A DNA stretch of 64,000 nt, from positions 511,231-575,230 of the forward strand of contig NZ_SADT02000003.1 in NCBI RefSeq assembly GCF_004016445.2, in the 5' to 3' direction. This DNA is from Mesorhizobium sp. M2E.F.Ca.ET.219.01.1.1. GTDB taxonomy: Bacteria; Pseudomonadota; Alphaproteobacteria; Rhizobiales; Rhizobiaceae. This document shows, piece after piece, positions 54,503-62,620 of the stretch. Position numbers and translations under genes: made by a program. A model generated the notes under the pieces. The model was not told the origin of the DNA, ran no database searches, and saw only the letters and a list, made by a program, of their open reading frames with translations. Each line of letters starts with the position of its first letter. The stretch's first letter is position 1.

Positions 54503-54539
54503 TTAGGTGAACCGGTCAGGTAGAGACCGGCTCAGCGAC

Positions 54540-54573
54540 TAATCCCCGTTTCGGATTATCCCATTTTGGGATA
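54540..54573. promoter_or_regulatory. two adjoining palindromes, probable operators of the XRE/DUF2285 pair
   Basis: TAATCC (54540-54545) pairs with GGATTA (54553-54558). TATCCCA (54557-54563) pairs with TGGGATA (54567-54573) across TTT. They lie in the 116-base region between the divergent genes, suited to switch both promoters. Confidence 0.6.
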
Positions 54574-54618
54574 TTCTGCCTTGCATCCAGCGATCAACAT
54601 GCGAGGTTCGCGGCAGAC

Positions 54619-54900
54619 ATGAATCGATCACCGGGAACAGATAGGACTCAAAGCTCAACACTGCTCGACGAAGTCCCTTGGTCTGACCGTCTTACCTCCT
54701 ACGACAGGGCGCACTTTACCATCTATATGAGGCTCCTGGACGCCTCAGCCGATGAGGCGCCCGAAGAGGAAATGGCCCAACTGATCCTCGGCATTGATCC
54801 GGCACTTGAACCGGAGCGCGCCAGGAAGGCGCTTCGTAGTCATCTCGACCGTGCGAACTGGATGGTGACGAGCGGCTACAAGGAATTGTTCGCCAGCTGA
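54619..54900 (+). CDS. small DUF2285 protein, QseM-like (copy 2)
   Basis: Predicted 93-residue protein: DEVPWSDRLTSYDRAHFTIY, MRLLDASADEAPEEEMAQLI and DPALEPERARKALRSHLDRA, ending SGYKELFAS. It is a close relative of the 53523 protein with a different first 15 residues. Its job is inferred to be anti-activation of the ICE transfer regulators, as for QseM. Confidence 0.78.
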   Translation: MNRSPGTDRTQSSTLLDEVPWSDRLTSYDRAHFTIYMRLLDASADEAPEEEMAQLILGIDPALEPERARKALRSHLDRANWMVTSGYKELFAS

Positions 54901-54904
54901 CAAA

Positions 54905-55430
54905 TTCGCAGTGCTCGGTCATAGAAGCAGGCAGTTCCTGTGGCAGCCACGGTCAGGCTGATCGGGACCTGCACTACAGCCCCGGCAAAATGGCCCCAGT
55001 GGCGAGCACAATTAAGTTCCCAGGAAATCGGGTTTGGCAACCGAGCGTCTGACGTGATAGAAGGTTCCGCTCTGTCTGGATGGGTATTAGCCCGGAGCAG
55101 CACTCCATATCGTGCCGGCGCTCGACGAAGGGTCCACCTCTTCGCTTTCAAGCCGCATAACCGACAGCCATCGCCCTAAGTTAAGGGTTTAGAGATTACC
55201 GGCAGGCAGGTATGCAAGCGGGCCATCCTCGGAAACTATATAACCGCACGACTAGCTCGTCAGCGACGAAACACCCGCTCGAGCACCCATAGACTATGAG
55301 CACCGGCGCGGACTGGAAGAATACGGCTGCATCGCCCGAGCCGGCGGAACAGAAGATCTTGGCATCCAGTCAACGCTCGATACAAGGCGTGCGATCGAAT
55401 GGCCCGAGCACAAGGGGATCAGAAAGCTTC
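54905..55430. other. gap after the second DUF2285 gene
   Basis: About 525 bases. Readings on both strands (54876-55151 minus, 54940-55179 plus) have no family signature. Confidence 0.45.
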
Positions 55431-56168
55431 TCAGAGAATTGAGGACCCTTCGGACCCCAAAAGGGCTATAGCCTGATTTTGGGTTCGCACGCCTAGCTTC
55501 TTCTTGGCATTGTCCAAATGAAAAGCGATCGTGCGTGGCTTGATACCCAAGATGCGGCCGGTCACCCAGGCTGAATTACCCCGCGCTGCCCACCTCAGGC
55601 ACTCATATTCGCGGGATGTCAGCGAAATCCCATCCACTGTTCGATCGCTCGGCAATTTGCGGCGAACGCAACGATGAAAGCAGGCCGCCATCAGTTGAAG
55701 AGCTTGTTCGTACCGCTCAGCGACCCGAAGAAATACTGGACGAGGCTCATCGGCGGCAAAAGTAACCGCAGCGATGCGGCCGCGGAGATCGACAATTGGG
55801 ATCGTCAAACCGCAGCAGATGCTGAATTGAGCCGCCTCATCGAATAGCTGCTGTTGAGCCGGCGACATTTTATCGCCTCCGAAATTCGATCCCCAGTGAA
55901 ACGGGCAGCCGCCATTTCGAGCACGCAAGACCACAGGATCGAGTTTCTCATACTGATTTTCCAGATACTGTCTGGTCCAGCGGGGTGGATAGTTTGAAAT
56001 TAGCCTCGGTTTGCCGGAAGGCCGTGCTGGCAAGGAGAGGTAGGCAAAGAAGATTAGGTCAAGTCGTCCGGCCGCCTCAGCCATGGCATCCCGGAAATCT
56101 GCCTCATCGACACTCTGTGACAGTCTTTCTAGGAATGTCTCGAAAACAAGTGGCATGTCCCTCGTCAT
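55431..56168 (-). CDS. LuxR-family quorum-sensing regulator (TraR-like)
   Basis: Predicted 245-residue protein. The autoinducer-binding domain keeps the diagnostic residues: WTRQYLENQYEKLDPVVLRA (Trp, Tyr, Asp-Pro), PFHWGS, and GLTIPIVDLRGRIA. The C-terminal LuxR helix-turn-helix is LTSREYECLRWAARGNSAW and RTIAFHLDNAKKKLGV. Such proteins bind acyl-homoserine lactones and activate transfer genes. No AHL synthase gene is in the window. ATG 56168 gives the usual length; ATG 56156 is the alternative. Near the fseA-like and QseM-like genes, it may be part of the ICE transfer circuit. Confidence 0.88.
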   Translation of the reverse strand: MTRDMPLVFETFLERLSQSVDEADFRDAMAEAAGRLDLIFFAYLSLPARPSGKPRLISNYPPRWTRQYLENQYEKLDPVVLRARNGGCPFHWGSNFGGDKMSPAQQQLFDEAAQFSICCGLTIPIVDLRGRIAAVTFAADEPRPVFLRVAERYEQALQLMAACFHRCVRRKLPSDRTVDGISLTSREYECLRWAARGNSAWVTGRILGIKPRTIAFHLDNAKKKLGVRTQNQAIALLGSEGSSIL

Positions 56169-56289
56169 CGTCGCGCTCGATTCTTCCTCTTTCTGCACGC
56201 CTTCCGGCTGCGTCGTGTATGTCCCGACAAACGTGATTGAATCCGCGGGCGTCGCTGGGCTGACCGGGCTCCAGAATGCTGCCACACTT

Positions 56290-57100
56290 TCGATCTTCGT
56301 CGGTCATCCCAATCATGCTGGGCTCACCCGATGGGCGTCTGGCAGACGCCTCATGATCTCAACAGCTCAATCAGAGAATCTCCATGCATTAAATCATGAC
56401 CGCCCCTGCACCGACCAAACCAGGAGAAATCATCCTGCGCTGACCAAAAGCCATCATTGACCCCAGCTTTTGCAGGAATTTGGGTCGGCATTAGCATAAC
56501 AATTCGGATAGCCGCTCATCCCCCACCCGGGGCGCCGTGATCCGCAAAGAAGTGTTGCGATGCTTTCTTTTCTTTGATAGGCAAATCGTCTCAACAATAT
56601 TAAAATGCCTTTCCTTGTGAACGGGGTGGCGTGTGAGTATCGTCCTTTTATATACCTGACGTGATAAAATTCACCGCAATGATTATTCTGCTCTTTGTGA
56701 TGTGAAGGAAGATAATCATCGGCATTGCCGCACTTTGGAACCGGCGACCGTGGCCCGCTGCAATGATGTAAAGGGCACGTCTAAGCTCAATCTGCATCGG
56801 AACGTGCAGATGACCTTTACCAGACCCTCGATTCCGCACGGGCCATAATGATACTGATTACGTGGGTCAAAAAGGGCGCCCTGCCGGCGGGGAGGTACAC
56901 CCGCAGGGCGCGCCGCACAGAGGTCCTGGTCGTTGGGCAACAGGACAGCGGCGGCAGATCTGATTCGGTTACAAATCGTGACTGAAATAGCCCGGAGCAT
57001 GCTCAAGATCAGATATCTGGAATTCAACAGTTTTGGGTCTGCTCGGCGCAGTAGCGCGCAGGGACATGCCTGCCTCCGGACTCGCTCCTTCGCGATCGCA
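56290..57100. other. gap between the LuxR-type and aminotransferase genes
   Basis: About 810 bases. The first half should hold the LuxR-type promoter. The second half has AT-rich DNA (56580-56700) and only unconvincing readings. The aminotransferase stop lies at 57104. Confidence 0.45.
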
Positions 57101-57103
57101 AAA

Positions 57104-58510
57104 TCATACGGCACCCTCGGCCTTCAGCGCGCGATAGGTGGTATCGACCGACTTTACCGTCGCGTCGACAATGATGTCGATCTCTTTTCGGGTAATGATC
57201 AGGGGGGGGGCATAACCGAGGATGTCGCCATGCGGCATGGCCCGTCCGATGACACCATTCTCAAACAGAGCAGCTGCAGTGCGCACCCCGACCTGAAGGT
57301 CGGGTTCGAATGGTATCCTTTGTTTTGGGTCCCGCATCATCTCTACGGCCGACAGGATACCCACTCCGCGAACTTCACCAACGATGGGATGTCCCGCCAG
57401 CTCGGCCTTCATCCGGTCTTGCCAATACGGTCCAACATCGCGGACATGCTCCAGAATATTTTTTTCTTTAAGCAGTCGAATATTGGCGAGCGCGGCTGCG
57501 GCACAAAGCGTGTGCCCCGAATATGTCCAGCCGTGGCCGAGTGCGCCGTGCTTCTCAGTTCCTTGTTCCAAAACCGACCAGACACGGTCGCCAATGATTG
57601 ACCCGGAGATGGGGAGGTAGGCGGAACTCAAACCCTTTGCGATGGTCACGAAATCCGGACGCATGTTATACAGGTGGGAACCGAACTTCTCGCCGGTTCG
57701 CGCGAAGCCACAGACCACTTCATCCGCGATTAGAAGGATATCGTATTTGTCGAGCACCGCTTGAATGGACGTCCAGTACCCTTTGGGGGGCGGCACAATA
57801 CCTCCTGTCCCAAGTACCGGCTCTCCGATAAAAGCTGCAACCGTTTCCGGTCCTTCGGCCAGGATCAAGGCTTCAAGCTCATCGGCACAGCGCCGGGAGA
57901 ACGCTTCCTCGCTCTCCTCGACACGCGCCTGGCGGTAATAGTGCGGCGTGGTTGTATGGCGCACCAAATCCAGAGGCAGGTCGAAGAAATTGTGAAAGAA
58001 GGGAAGGCCAGTTAGGCTACCCGTGACCAATCCAGACCCGTGATAGCCGCGATTTCGCGAGATGATCTTTTTCTTTTCGGGCCGGCCAAGAATGTTATTA
58101 TAGTACCAGACCAGCTTGATGTTGGTTTCGTTGGCATCGGAACCGGAGAGGCCGAAATAGACCCTTCGCATGTTCTGACCGAAATACTCGACCACGGCCT
58201 CTGCCAACAGGGCGACCGGCTCCGTACCTTGGCTGGCATAGACGTGCGCGAACGGCAATTCGTGTGCTTGCCTGGCAATGGCCTCGGCGATCTCCGTGCA
58301 TCCATATCCCATGTTGACGCAGTAGAGTCCTCCGAAACCGTCGAGGCTCCTTCGGCCTTCGGTGTCCCAGATATAGACGCCTTCCGCACCGGCCATAATC
58401 CTATTTGGCGTTTCGCCTCGGCTGTGCTTGGCCAAATGCGTAGAAGGATGGAAGACGAAGCTTCTATCCTTCTCCCGGAGTTGCTCGGTTCCCAGATTGC
58501 TCAAGCGCAT
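57104..58510 (-). CDS. class III aminotransferase (omega-transaminase type, Y4uB-like)
   Basis: Predicted 468-residue PLP enzyme that moves an amino group from an amine such as GABA, beta-alanine or a diamine to a keto acid. Landmarks: VYFGLSGSDANETNIKLVWY, HGSGLVTGSLTGLP, the Asp block LLIADEVVCGFARTG, and catalytic Lys in FVTIAKGLSSAYLP. ATG 58510 has GAGGAGAGG upstream and begins MRLSNLG; the longer reading from 58567 is not supported. A sigma-54 promoter lies 54 bases upstream. Its product would be an aldehyde that the semialdehyde dehydrogenase at 27.7 kb could oxidise. Its 5' end is duplicated at 62.4 kb. Confidence 0.92.
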   Translation of the reverse strand: MRLSNLGTEQLREKDRSFVFHPSTHLAKHSRGETPNRIMAGAEGVYIWDTEGRRSLDGFGGLYCVNMGYGCTEIAEAIARQAHELPFAHVYASQGTEPVALLAEAVVEYFGQNMRRVYFGLSGSDANETNIKLVWYYNNILGRPEKKKIISRNRGYHGSGLVTGSLTGLPFFHNFFDLPLDLVRHTTTPHYYRQARVEESEEAFSRRCADELEALILAEGPETVAAFIGEPVLGTGGIVPPPKGYWTSIQAVLDKYDILLIADEVVCGFARTGEKFGSHLYNMRPDFVTIAKGLSSAYLPISGSIIGDRVWSVLEQGTEKHGALGHGWTYSGHTLCAAAALANIRLLKEKNILEHVRDVGPYWQDRMKAELAGHPIVGEVRGVGILSAVEMMRDPKQRIPFEPDLQVGVRTAAALFENGVIGRAMPHGDILGYAPPLIITRKEIDIIVDATVKSVDTTYRALKAEGAV

Positions 58511-58563
58511 GTCCCTCTCCTCGCGATAAATTGGCGGAGGGCACTCGGCCAGCCACCTGTTTA

Positions 58564-58577
58564 GCAAATAGCATACC
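58564..58577 (-). promoter_or_regulatory. sigma-54 promoter core for the aminotransferase gene
   Basis: On the minus strand CGGTATGCTATTTGCT matches the -24/-12 consensus except for the first base, with GG-N10-GC spacing, 54 bases before the start codon. No TGT-N10-ACA site was found upstream. Confidence 0.65.
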
Positions 58578-58656
58578 GGAAACGTCCCTCGAGTTTCTCG
58601 GGAATGCAGGTTATTGGCCGTGGAATTCGCGGGATCGGCCCGAATTGCCGTGAAAA

Positions 58657-58679
58657 CTAAGGCGTCACCTTCGCCTTAG
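58657..58679. promoter_or_regulatory. perfect inverted repeat upstream of the aminotransferase promoter
   Basis: CTAAGGCG and CGCCTTAG face each other across seven bases, 80 bases above the -24 element. It may be an activator site or an old terminator. It is not kept in the duplicate at 62.6 kb. Confidence 0.35.
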
Positions 58680-58739
58680 CCGAGGGTCGGGGGCGCGTCC
58701 TGCAAACACGAACAGCTTACGACGCGCATGCGCCCACCA

Positions 58740-59360
58740 TAGTGCCCGATTAGCGGGCGATATTGGGTAGTGTGCTGAGGGTTCTGCAAATTCGCTGAGA
58801 GAGGGCGGTCATGGCAGGCTGGTGATGTTCAACGTCACCGATTCCCTGGAAGGAACGCCACCATGACCAAGACAGAAAGTAAGACCGCCAGCGCTGCCGT
58901 CAAAGACATTCTGCTTTCGAATCCGGATGGATTGCACGAGGTGATCCGCGCGGTGATGCAGGAGGTGCTCGAGGCCGAGATGGACGAGGCGCTGGGTGCT
59001 TCGAAGAGCGAGCGCACGCCGGAGCGTCTCGGCTATCGCTCGGGTTACTATGGCCGCACGCTTGTCACCCGGGTCGGCAAGCTTGAGCTGCGGGTTCCGC
59101 AGGACCGGGCGGGCCGCTTCTCGACCGAACTTTTCGAGCGTTACCAGCGTTCCGAGCGGGCCTTGGTGGCGACGCTTGCGGAGATGTATGTGCAGGGCGT
59201 GTCGACCCGGAAGGTCAAGGCGATCACCGAAGAGCTGTGCGGCCATGAGTTCTCGGCCTCGTCGATCTCGGCCATCAACAAGCGGCTGGACGAGAGCCAG
59301 AAGGTTCGGCCCGGCAAAGACGCGCGGCGAGAGCTCCTTGCCATCGACATCTTGATTCGC
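58740..59360 (+). mobile_element. truncated IS256-family element
   Basis: A left end (GGGTAGTGTGCTGAGGGTTC at 58767) is followed by ATG 58863 and an intact first 160 residues of an IS256 transposase: HEVIRAVMQEVLEAEMDEAL, LGYRSGYYGRTLVTRVGKLE and VQGVSTRKVKAITEELCGHE. Similarity stops at about 59355, before the DDE core. It differs from the IS256 relic at 31.2 kb. Confidence 0.85.
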
Positions 59361-59810
59361 AGCCGACCAGCGCCGCCAAGTTCTATCGGTCAGCGTGTTG
59401 CCTTTCTTGCGATCGCAGATTCGTGGTTGCAGCGCAGGGCGAGCCGAGCTGCGGCTCGCAGGAGGGGGCAGCCGACAGAATTGCGCGGCCTGAAAAGCTG
59501 CCTCCATCAATGCTCGCCGCTCGTGCAGTCTCGAAACGCTGGATCAAGCCTCAACGTCGAACAGCCGCTCCTTTTCCTCGCGAAACCAGCGCCCTCGCGC
59601 GACGTGATCGTGCCTGACGATCCGACGCTTCGAGCGGGGCTCCTCAAATAGGTTGCACATGACCTGCAGCTTTCTGCCAAACTCAGCAAATCGGACGTCT
59701 TCTTATCATCGCTCGGCAAGCTCGGAACAGGCTGGCGGTCGTTGCTAAGGCTAGTCGCCGCCAGCGGATGGCGAGGATGTTTTGGCGGCTAAGTGCTTTT
59801 AGGTGGGCGA
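59361..59810. other. unidentified DNA between the IS256 relic and the TIR/SLATT operon
   Basis: About 450 bases. The minus strand has a protein-like stretch (EFGRKLQVMCNLFEEPRSKR, about 59690-59625) that may be the remnant of another gene. I do not recognise it. Confidence 0.35.
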
Positions 59811-60317
59811 TTATAAGCCGAGATCGCGATAGGTGCTTTCGCCATAGCTCCTGGCGCCATCGCCACGCTGAGCGTTTGAAAGCCGATGAAATTCGCTCGG
59901 CCAATTGGCTAGCGCGTGCTTGATGGCCTTCATCTTGAACGGCACGTGCACAACACATTTGTCCCTGATGATAGGCGGACAGCTCACATCTTGTTGCCGC
60001 GAGCCGTTAAGGTTTGCTGCGATTATCGGCAGACCTAGATCAAGAGCCAATTCCATTTCCCAGCGCACGAAGCGAAAAAGGTTTTTCGTCTTCTCACCGA
60101 TCAGGACAAGTACCTGGCTCGATCCATTCATTCTGTTGCGAAGATTGCGTTTAACATAATCTTCGTCCTGTGCTCGGCCCGTCATATTGTCCAGATCGTG
60201 AGCGTTCGCGAATTCAAAACTCACATTCTCGCTGGCGTTCCACCCTTTCATAAAGCGGTATGCCCAAGCGTCTTCATCGCCGTCAAATATTACATAGGTC
60301 GGATCGCTGTATGCCAT
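59811..60317 (-). CDS. TIR-like (DUF1863/ThsB-type) protein
   Basis: Predicted 168-residue protein with the MTH538-type TIR-like fold: YVIFDGDEDAWAYRFMKGWN, DEDYVKRNLRNRMNGSSQVL, VLIGEKTKN and RFVRWEMELALDLGLPIIAA. The WEMELA block (Glu 87 or Glu 89) holds the Glu expected at the NAD-processing site of TIR enzymes. In Thoeris defence the ThsB protein of this type senses phage and makes an NAD-derived signal. It is the last gene of a three-gene minus-strand operon, 9 bases after the SLATT gene. Confidence 0.75.
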   Translation of the reverse strand: MAYSDPTYVIFDGDEDAWAYRFMKGWNASENVSFEFANAHDLDNMTGRAQDEDYVKRNLRNRMNGSSQVLVLIGEKTKNLFRFVRWEMELALDLGLPIIAANLNGSRQQDVSCPPIIRDKCVVHVPFKMKAIKHALANWPSEFHRLSNAQRGDGARSYGESTYRDLGL

Positions 60318-60326
60318 TGTTGTCTC

Positions 60327-61187
60327 TTAGTTGTTTTGACGAGCAACCCACTGGGTGTGCTCCCGTGAGAAAGCCAGTTCGGCTTCGTTCACCGCGGCGG
60401 AGAATGCCTCATCCGAGTTGGCGTCCGTAATAAGGTCGGCAGTCAAGCCGATCTCGTGAGCTGTCAACGTGTAAGCCGATGCCAATTCGTTAAATTTCTT
60501 GATCTGGGTCCACCCGATAAGGGAGGCGGCGATGACAATTAGCGGCTCGGTCGGCCAGCCTGGCATCGCGGGGTCAGCGATGCGTACTACGATGAACGAG
60601 AATCCCAGAGCGTATGCAAAAATACCAAGGCCCATCCAGACTTTCGCGGACCTCTTGTTCGAGCGCGCCTTCTTCTCGTACCACTTCCGTTGGTCGCAGA
60701 TTCGTCTCTGCAGATATAGGTCTTTTCGTTCTTTTCGCGGGGAGTCCCTTATCGACATCATCTCGTCCGTTGTTTGGGGCGATGCTGAATCGGTGCCGCT
60801 CAACGCGCTACCAAGGTGACGATTGCTATCAAGGATATCTTCCATGAGCTTTCGAAAATCAGCTCTGGCGTCAGCCGCGCGCGCGTCATCGAACGGCTGT
60901 GCTCGCATCGCGAAGCGCCAAGTCAATGTCTTCACCGACTCTGCCAGAGCTCGAGCCTGATACCAGACCTGCTCGGGCTTTGTGACCGACCGGAAAATGA
61001 GGACTCCCATTGAGCAAAGAAATACCGCAGCATAGACACCGAAATAGGCTTTTGATGACGACAAGTCCAAAGAGAGCACCGACGCTAAAAAAAGAAGAAC
61101 GTACTCTGCCCGGATCAGGCGCAGAAACGTCGCCTGCTGCTCGTTGGATGCCACGTCGGCGCTATTATAGAGTCCAGGATATTTCAT
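60327..61187 (-). CDS. SLATT-domain (DUF4231-type) membrane effector candidate
   Basis: Predicted 286-residue protein. Two hydrophobic hairpins lie at about 30-66 (YVLLFLASVLSLDL, YFGVYAAVFLCSMGVLIF) and 180-232 (VWMGLGIFAYALGFSFIVVR, PLIVIAASLIGWTQI). They flank a charged helical middle with RRICDQRKWYEKKARSNKRS. Paired transmembrane segments with a conserved W-Y-x-K-A entry and helical tail (ELASAYTLTAHEIGLTADLI) are the SLATT architecture, predicted pore-forming effectors of nucleotide-signal defence systems. It lies between two TIR-type genes, 17 and 9 bases from them. Confidence 0.72.
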   Translation of the reverse strand: MKYPGLYNSADVASNEQQATFLRLIRAEYVLLFLASVLSLDLSSSKAYFGVYAAVFLCSMGVLIFRSVTKPEQVWYQARALAESVKTLTWRFAMRAQPFDDARAADARADFRKLMEDILDSNRHLGSALSGTDSASPQTTDEMMSIRDSPRKERKDLYLQRRICDQRKWYEKKARSNKRSAKVWMGLGIFAYALGFSFIVVRIADPAMPGWPTEPLIVIAASLIGWTQIKKFNELASAYTLTAHEIGLTADLITDANSDEAFSAAVNEAELAFSREHTQWVARQNN

Positions 61188-61204
61188 TTTTGAAGCACAC
61201 CAGT

Positions 61205-61792
61205 CTATTTTGTGGCGGTAAATTCTTTAAGCCAGGATTTGGCAAACGTGAGGTTAGCAGTCGAGCTTACAGAGCCTATTCTTGAGCGAGGCGCGGTCCC
61301 TCTGTTCATAAACAGGAATGCAGGTCCTGTCCCATCAATGTAAGGGTATAGGCCCAAAAATTCTTGCCCGGAGAATGTTTCCGAAGAATTTTTTGCCACG
61401 GGCAGAACCGCTACCGCGGTCCGAAACCCATCGAAAAAGCCAAGCTCCCAAGGCATCCATCTGGATCCTGGAGAATTGTTTGAATGCACATAGATAAGCG
61501 TCTTTGACTGCCTCATACGGGTTCGCAGCAACTCGGCGGTGGCCGAGGAGACCTTTGTGCGGTCCAGTTGTGAATCTTCGACCCAATCTACGTAAGCAGT
61601 GAACCCAAGCTCCTCGAAAATTCGCTTCACACCGAGAATGATCTCTGCGTCCTTGAAAGAATGTGACAGAAAAACGTCGAATGACGATCTGGCTGTAGCT
61701 GCGGCCGTCTCTTCCTTTAGAACGATCGATGCGGCTCTATGTCCTCGACTGGCATTCGCAACTCTTTTCAGCTCTGCCTCGGTCAGTAGCAC
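61205..61792 (-). CDS. TIR-domain protein
   Basis: Predicted 195-residue protein. Residues 36-175 form a TIR domain: SFDVFLSHSFKDAEIILGVK (box 1), FEELGFTAYVDWVEDSQLDR (box 2), TLIYVHSNNSPGSRWMPWEL with Glu 116 in WELGFFDG, the usual NADase position. The N-terminal 35 residues are helical. GTG 61792 has GGGGGA 8 bases upstream. It is the first gene of the operon with the SLATT and TIR-like genes, so it is probably the sensor or signal maker. Confidence 0.82.
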   Translation of the reverse strand: MLLTEAELKRVANASRGHRAASIVLKEETAAATARSSFDVFLSHSFKDAEIILGVKRIFEELGFTAYVDWVEDSQLDRTKVSSATAELLRTRMRQSKTLIYVHSNNSPGSRWMPWELGFFDGFRTAVAVLPVAKNSSETFSGQEFLGLYPYIDGTGPAFLFMNRGTAPRSRIGSVSSTANLTFAKSWLKEFTATK

Positions 61793-61799
61793 TATTCAA

Positions 61800-62289
61800 A
61801 TCCCCCCATGATCTGTTCGCAATCTATGAACTTGACGCCCATTCGATTAAGCGACCCTTGTCTTGTGAAAACTGGCACCATGCTCTCCAGCCGGGTAGCG
61901 CAACCTCCACCTTCTCAAAGACCACGTCGGCTGGCAGGAGTGACCGGCCTTGTCACCCACCTACGCGCCCCCGGCACAGCCATGCTCCTCACTTAGAAGG
62001 CTGCGGAGACCAGCAATGTCAAACAGGACAGACGATCTCCTAATCTCGATCAGCAACGAACTTAGGACGTAAAAACGCGATGGAGCGATCTCCGAATGTC
62101 CGCAGGCGTCGAGGGCCCGGTTGGTCGTCAAGGCCGAGCGGGCCAGCTTGCACTCCCGCTATCCGTCGGCTTGCCAAACCCTCGCTGTAGATTTCGCCCC
62201 CTACACGGATGCGCTGACCGCGACTAAGCTCAATCGCCACTGATCGCCAATCCAGGGCGAAAGTTCCCCCCTTGAAGTAGCGGTAGAGG
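61800..62289. other. promoter region of the TIR operon and degenerate DNA
   Basis: About 490 bases. Near 61793-62000 lies the expected TIR-operon promoter. The rest, on the minus strand, may include decayed aminotransferase sequence, but no credible gene. Confidence 0.4.
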
Positions 62290-62442
62290 CATTTTTCGGC
62301 ACTTCGCATCTTAGATATGGACGCCTCCTCAACCAGGCACGATCCGGTTTGGCTTCTCGCCGTAACCGTGCTGGGCAAGTGCGTCCGATGGCTGCTTCGA
62401 TCCGTCTCCTGGAATGATCGGTTCCAGATTGCTCAAGCGCAT
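62290..62442 (-). pseudogene. N-terminal fragment of a second aminotransferase gene
   Basis: From 62442 the minus strand encodes MRLSNLEPIIPGDGSKQPSD then GYGEKPNRIVPG, aligning with MRLSNLG ... RGETPNRIMAG at the start of the 58510 aminotransferase. The reading then meets stops. Its promoter is also duplicated. Confidence 0.75.
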
Positions 62443-62620
62443 CGTCCTTCCTCGCCATCAACTGGCGGATAGCGCTCGGCCACCTTTTTCCAGCAATTAG
62501 TATACCGCAAATGTCCCTTGAGTTTCGTCGGAATGGGCGCCTTTTGCCGACGAATCTACGGGATCCGCGCCAAACGCCGTTGAAACTTAAACTTTCGGTT
62601 TCACCGTTGCCTCAGTGCGG
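62425..62620 (-). repeat. duplicate of the aminotransferase promoter region (partner 58490-58680)
   Basis: Shared blocks in both copies: CAGATTGCTCAAGCGCAT, GTATACCG/GCATACCG and TCCCTTGAGTTTCG/TCCCTCGAGTTTCT. The TIR operon and an IS256 relic lie between the copies. Confidence 0.8.
62493..62506 (-). promoter_or_regulatory. duplicated sigma-54 promoter core
   Basis: Minus strand CGGTATACTAATTGCT keeps GG-N10-GC, 51 bases before the start of the broken aminotransferase copy. It now drives only a pseudogene. Confidence 0.6.

Noticed and set aside
58657..58679. CTAAGGCG/CGCCTTAG as a terminator for an upstream gene
   Set aside because: No gene on either strand ends into it and no U tract follows; listed only as a possible regulatory dyad.
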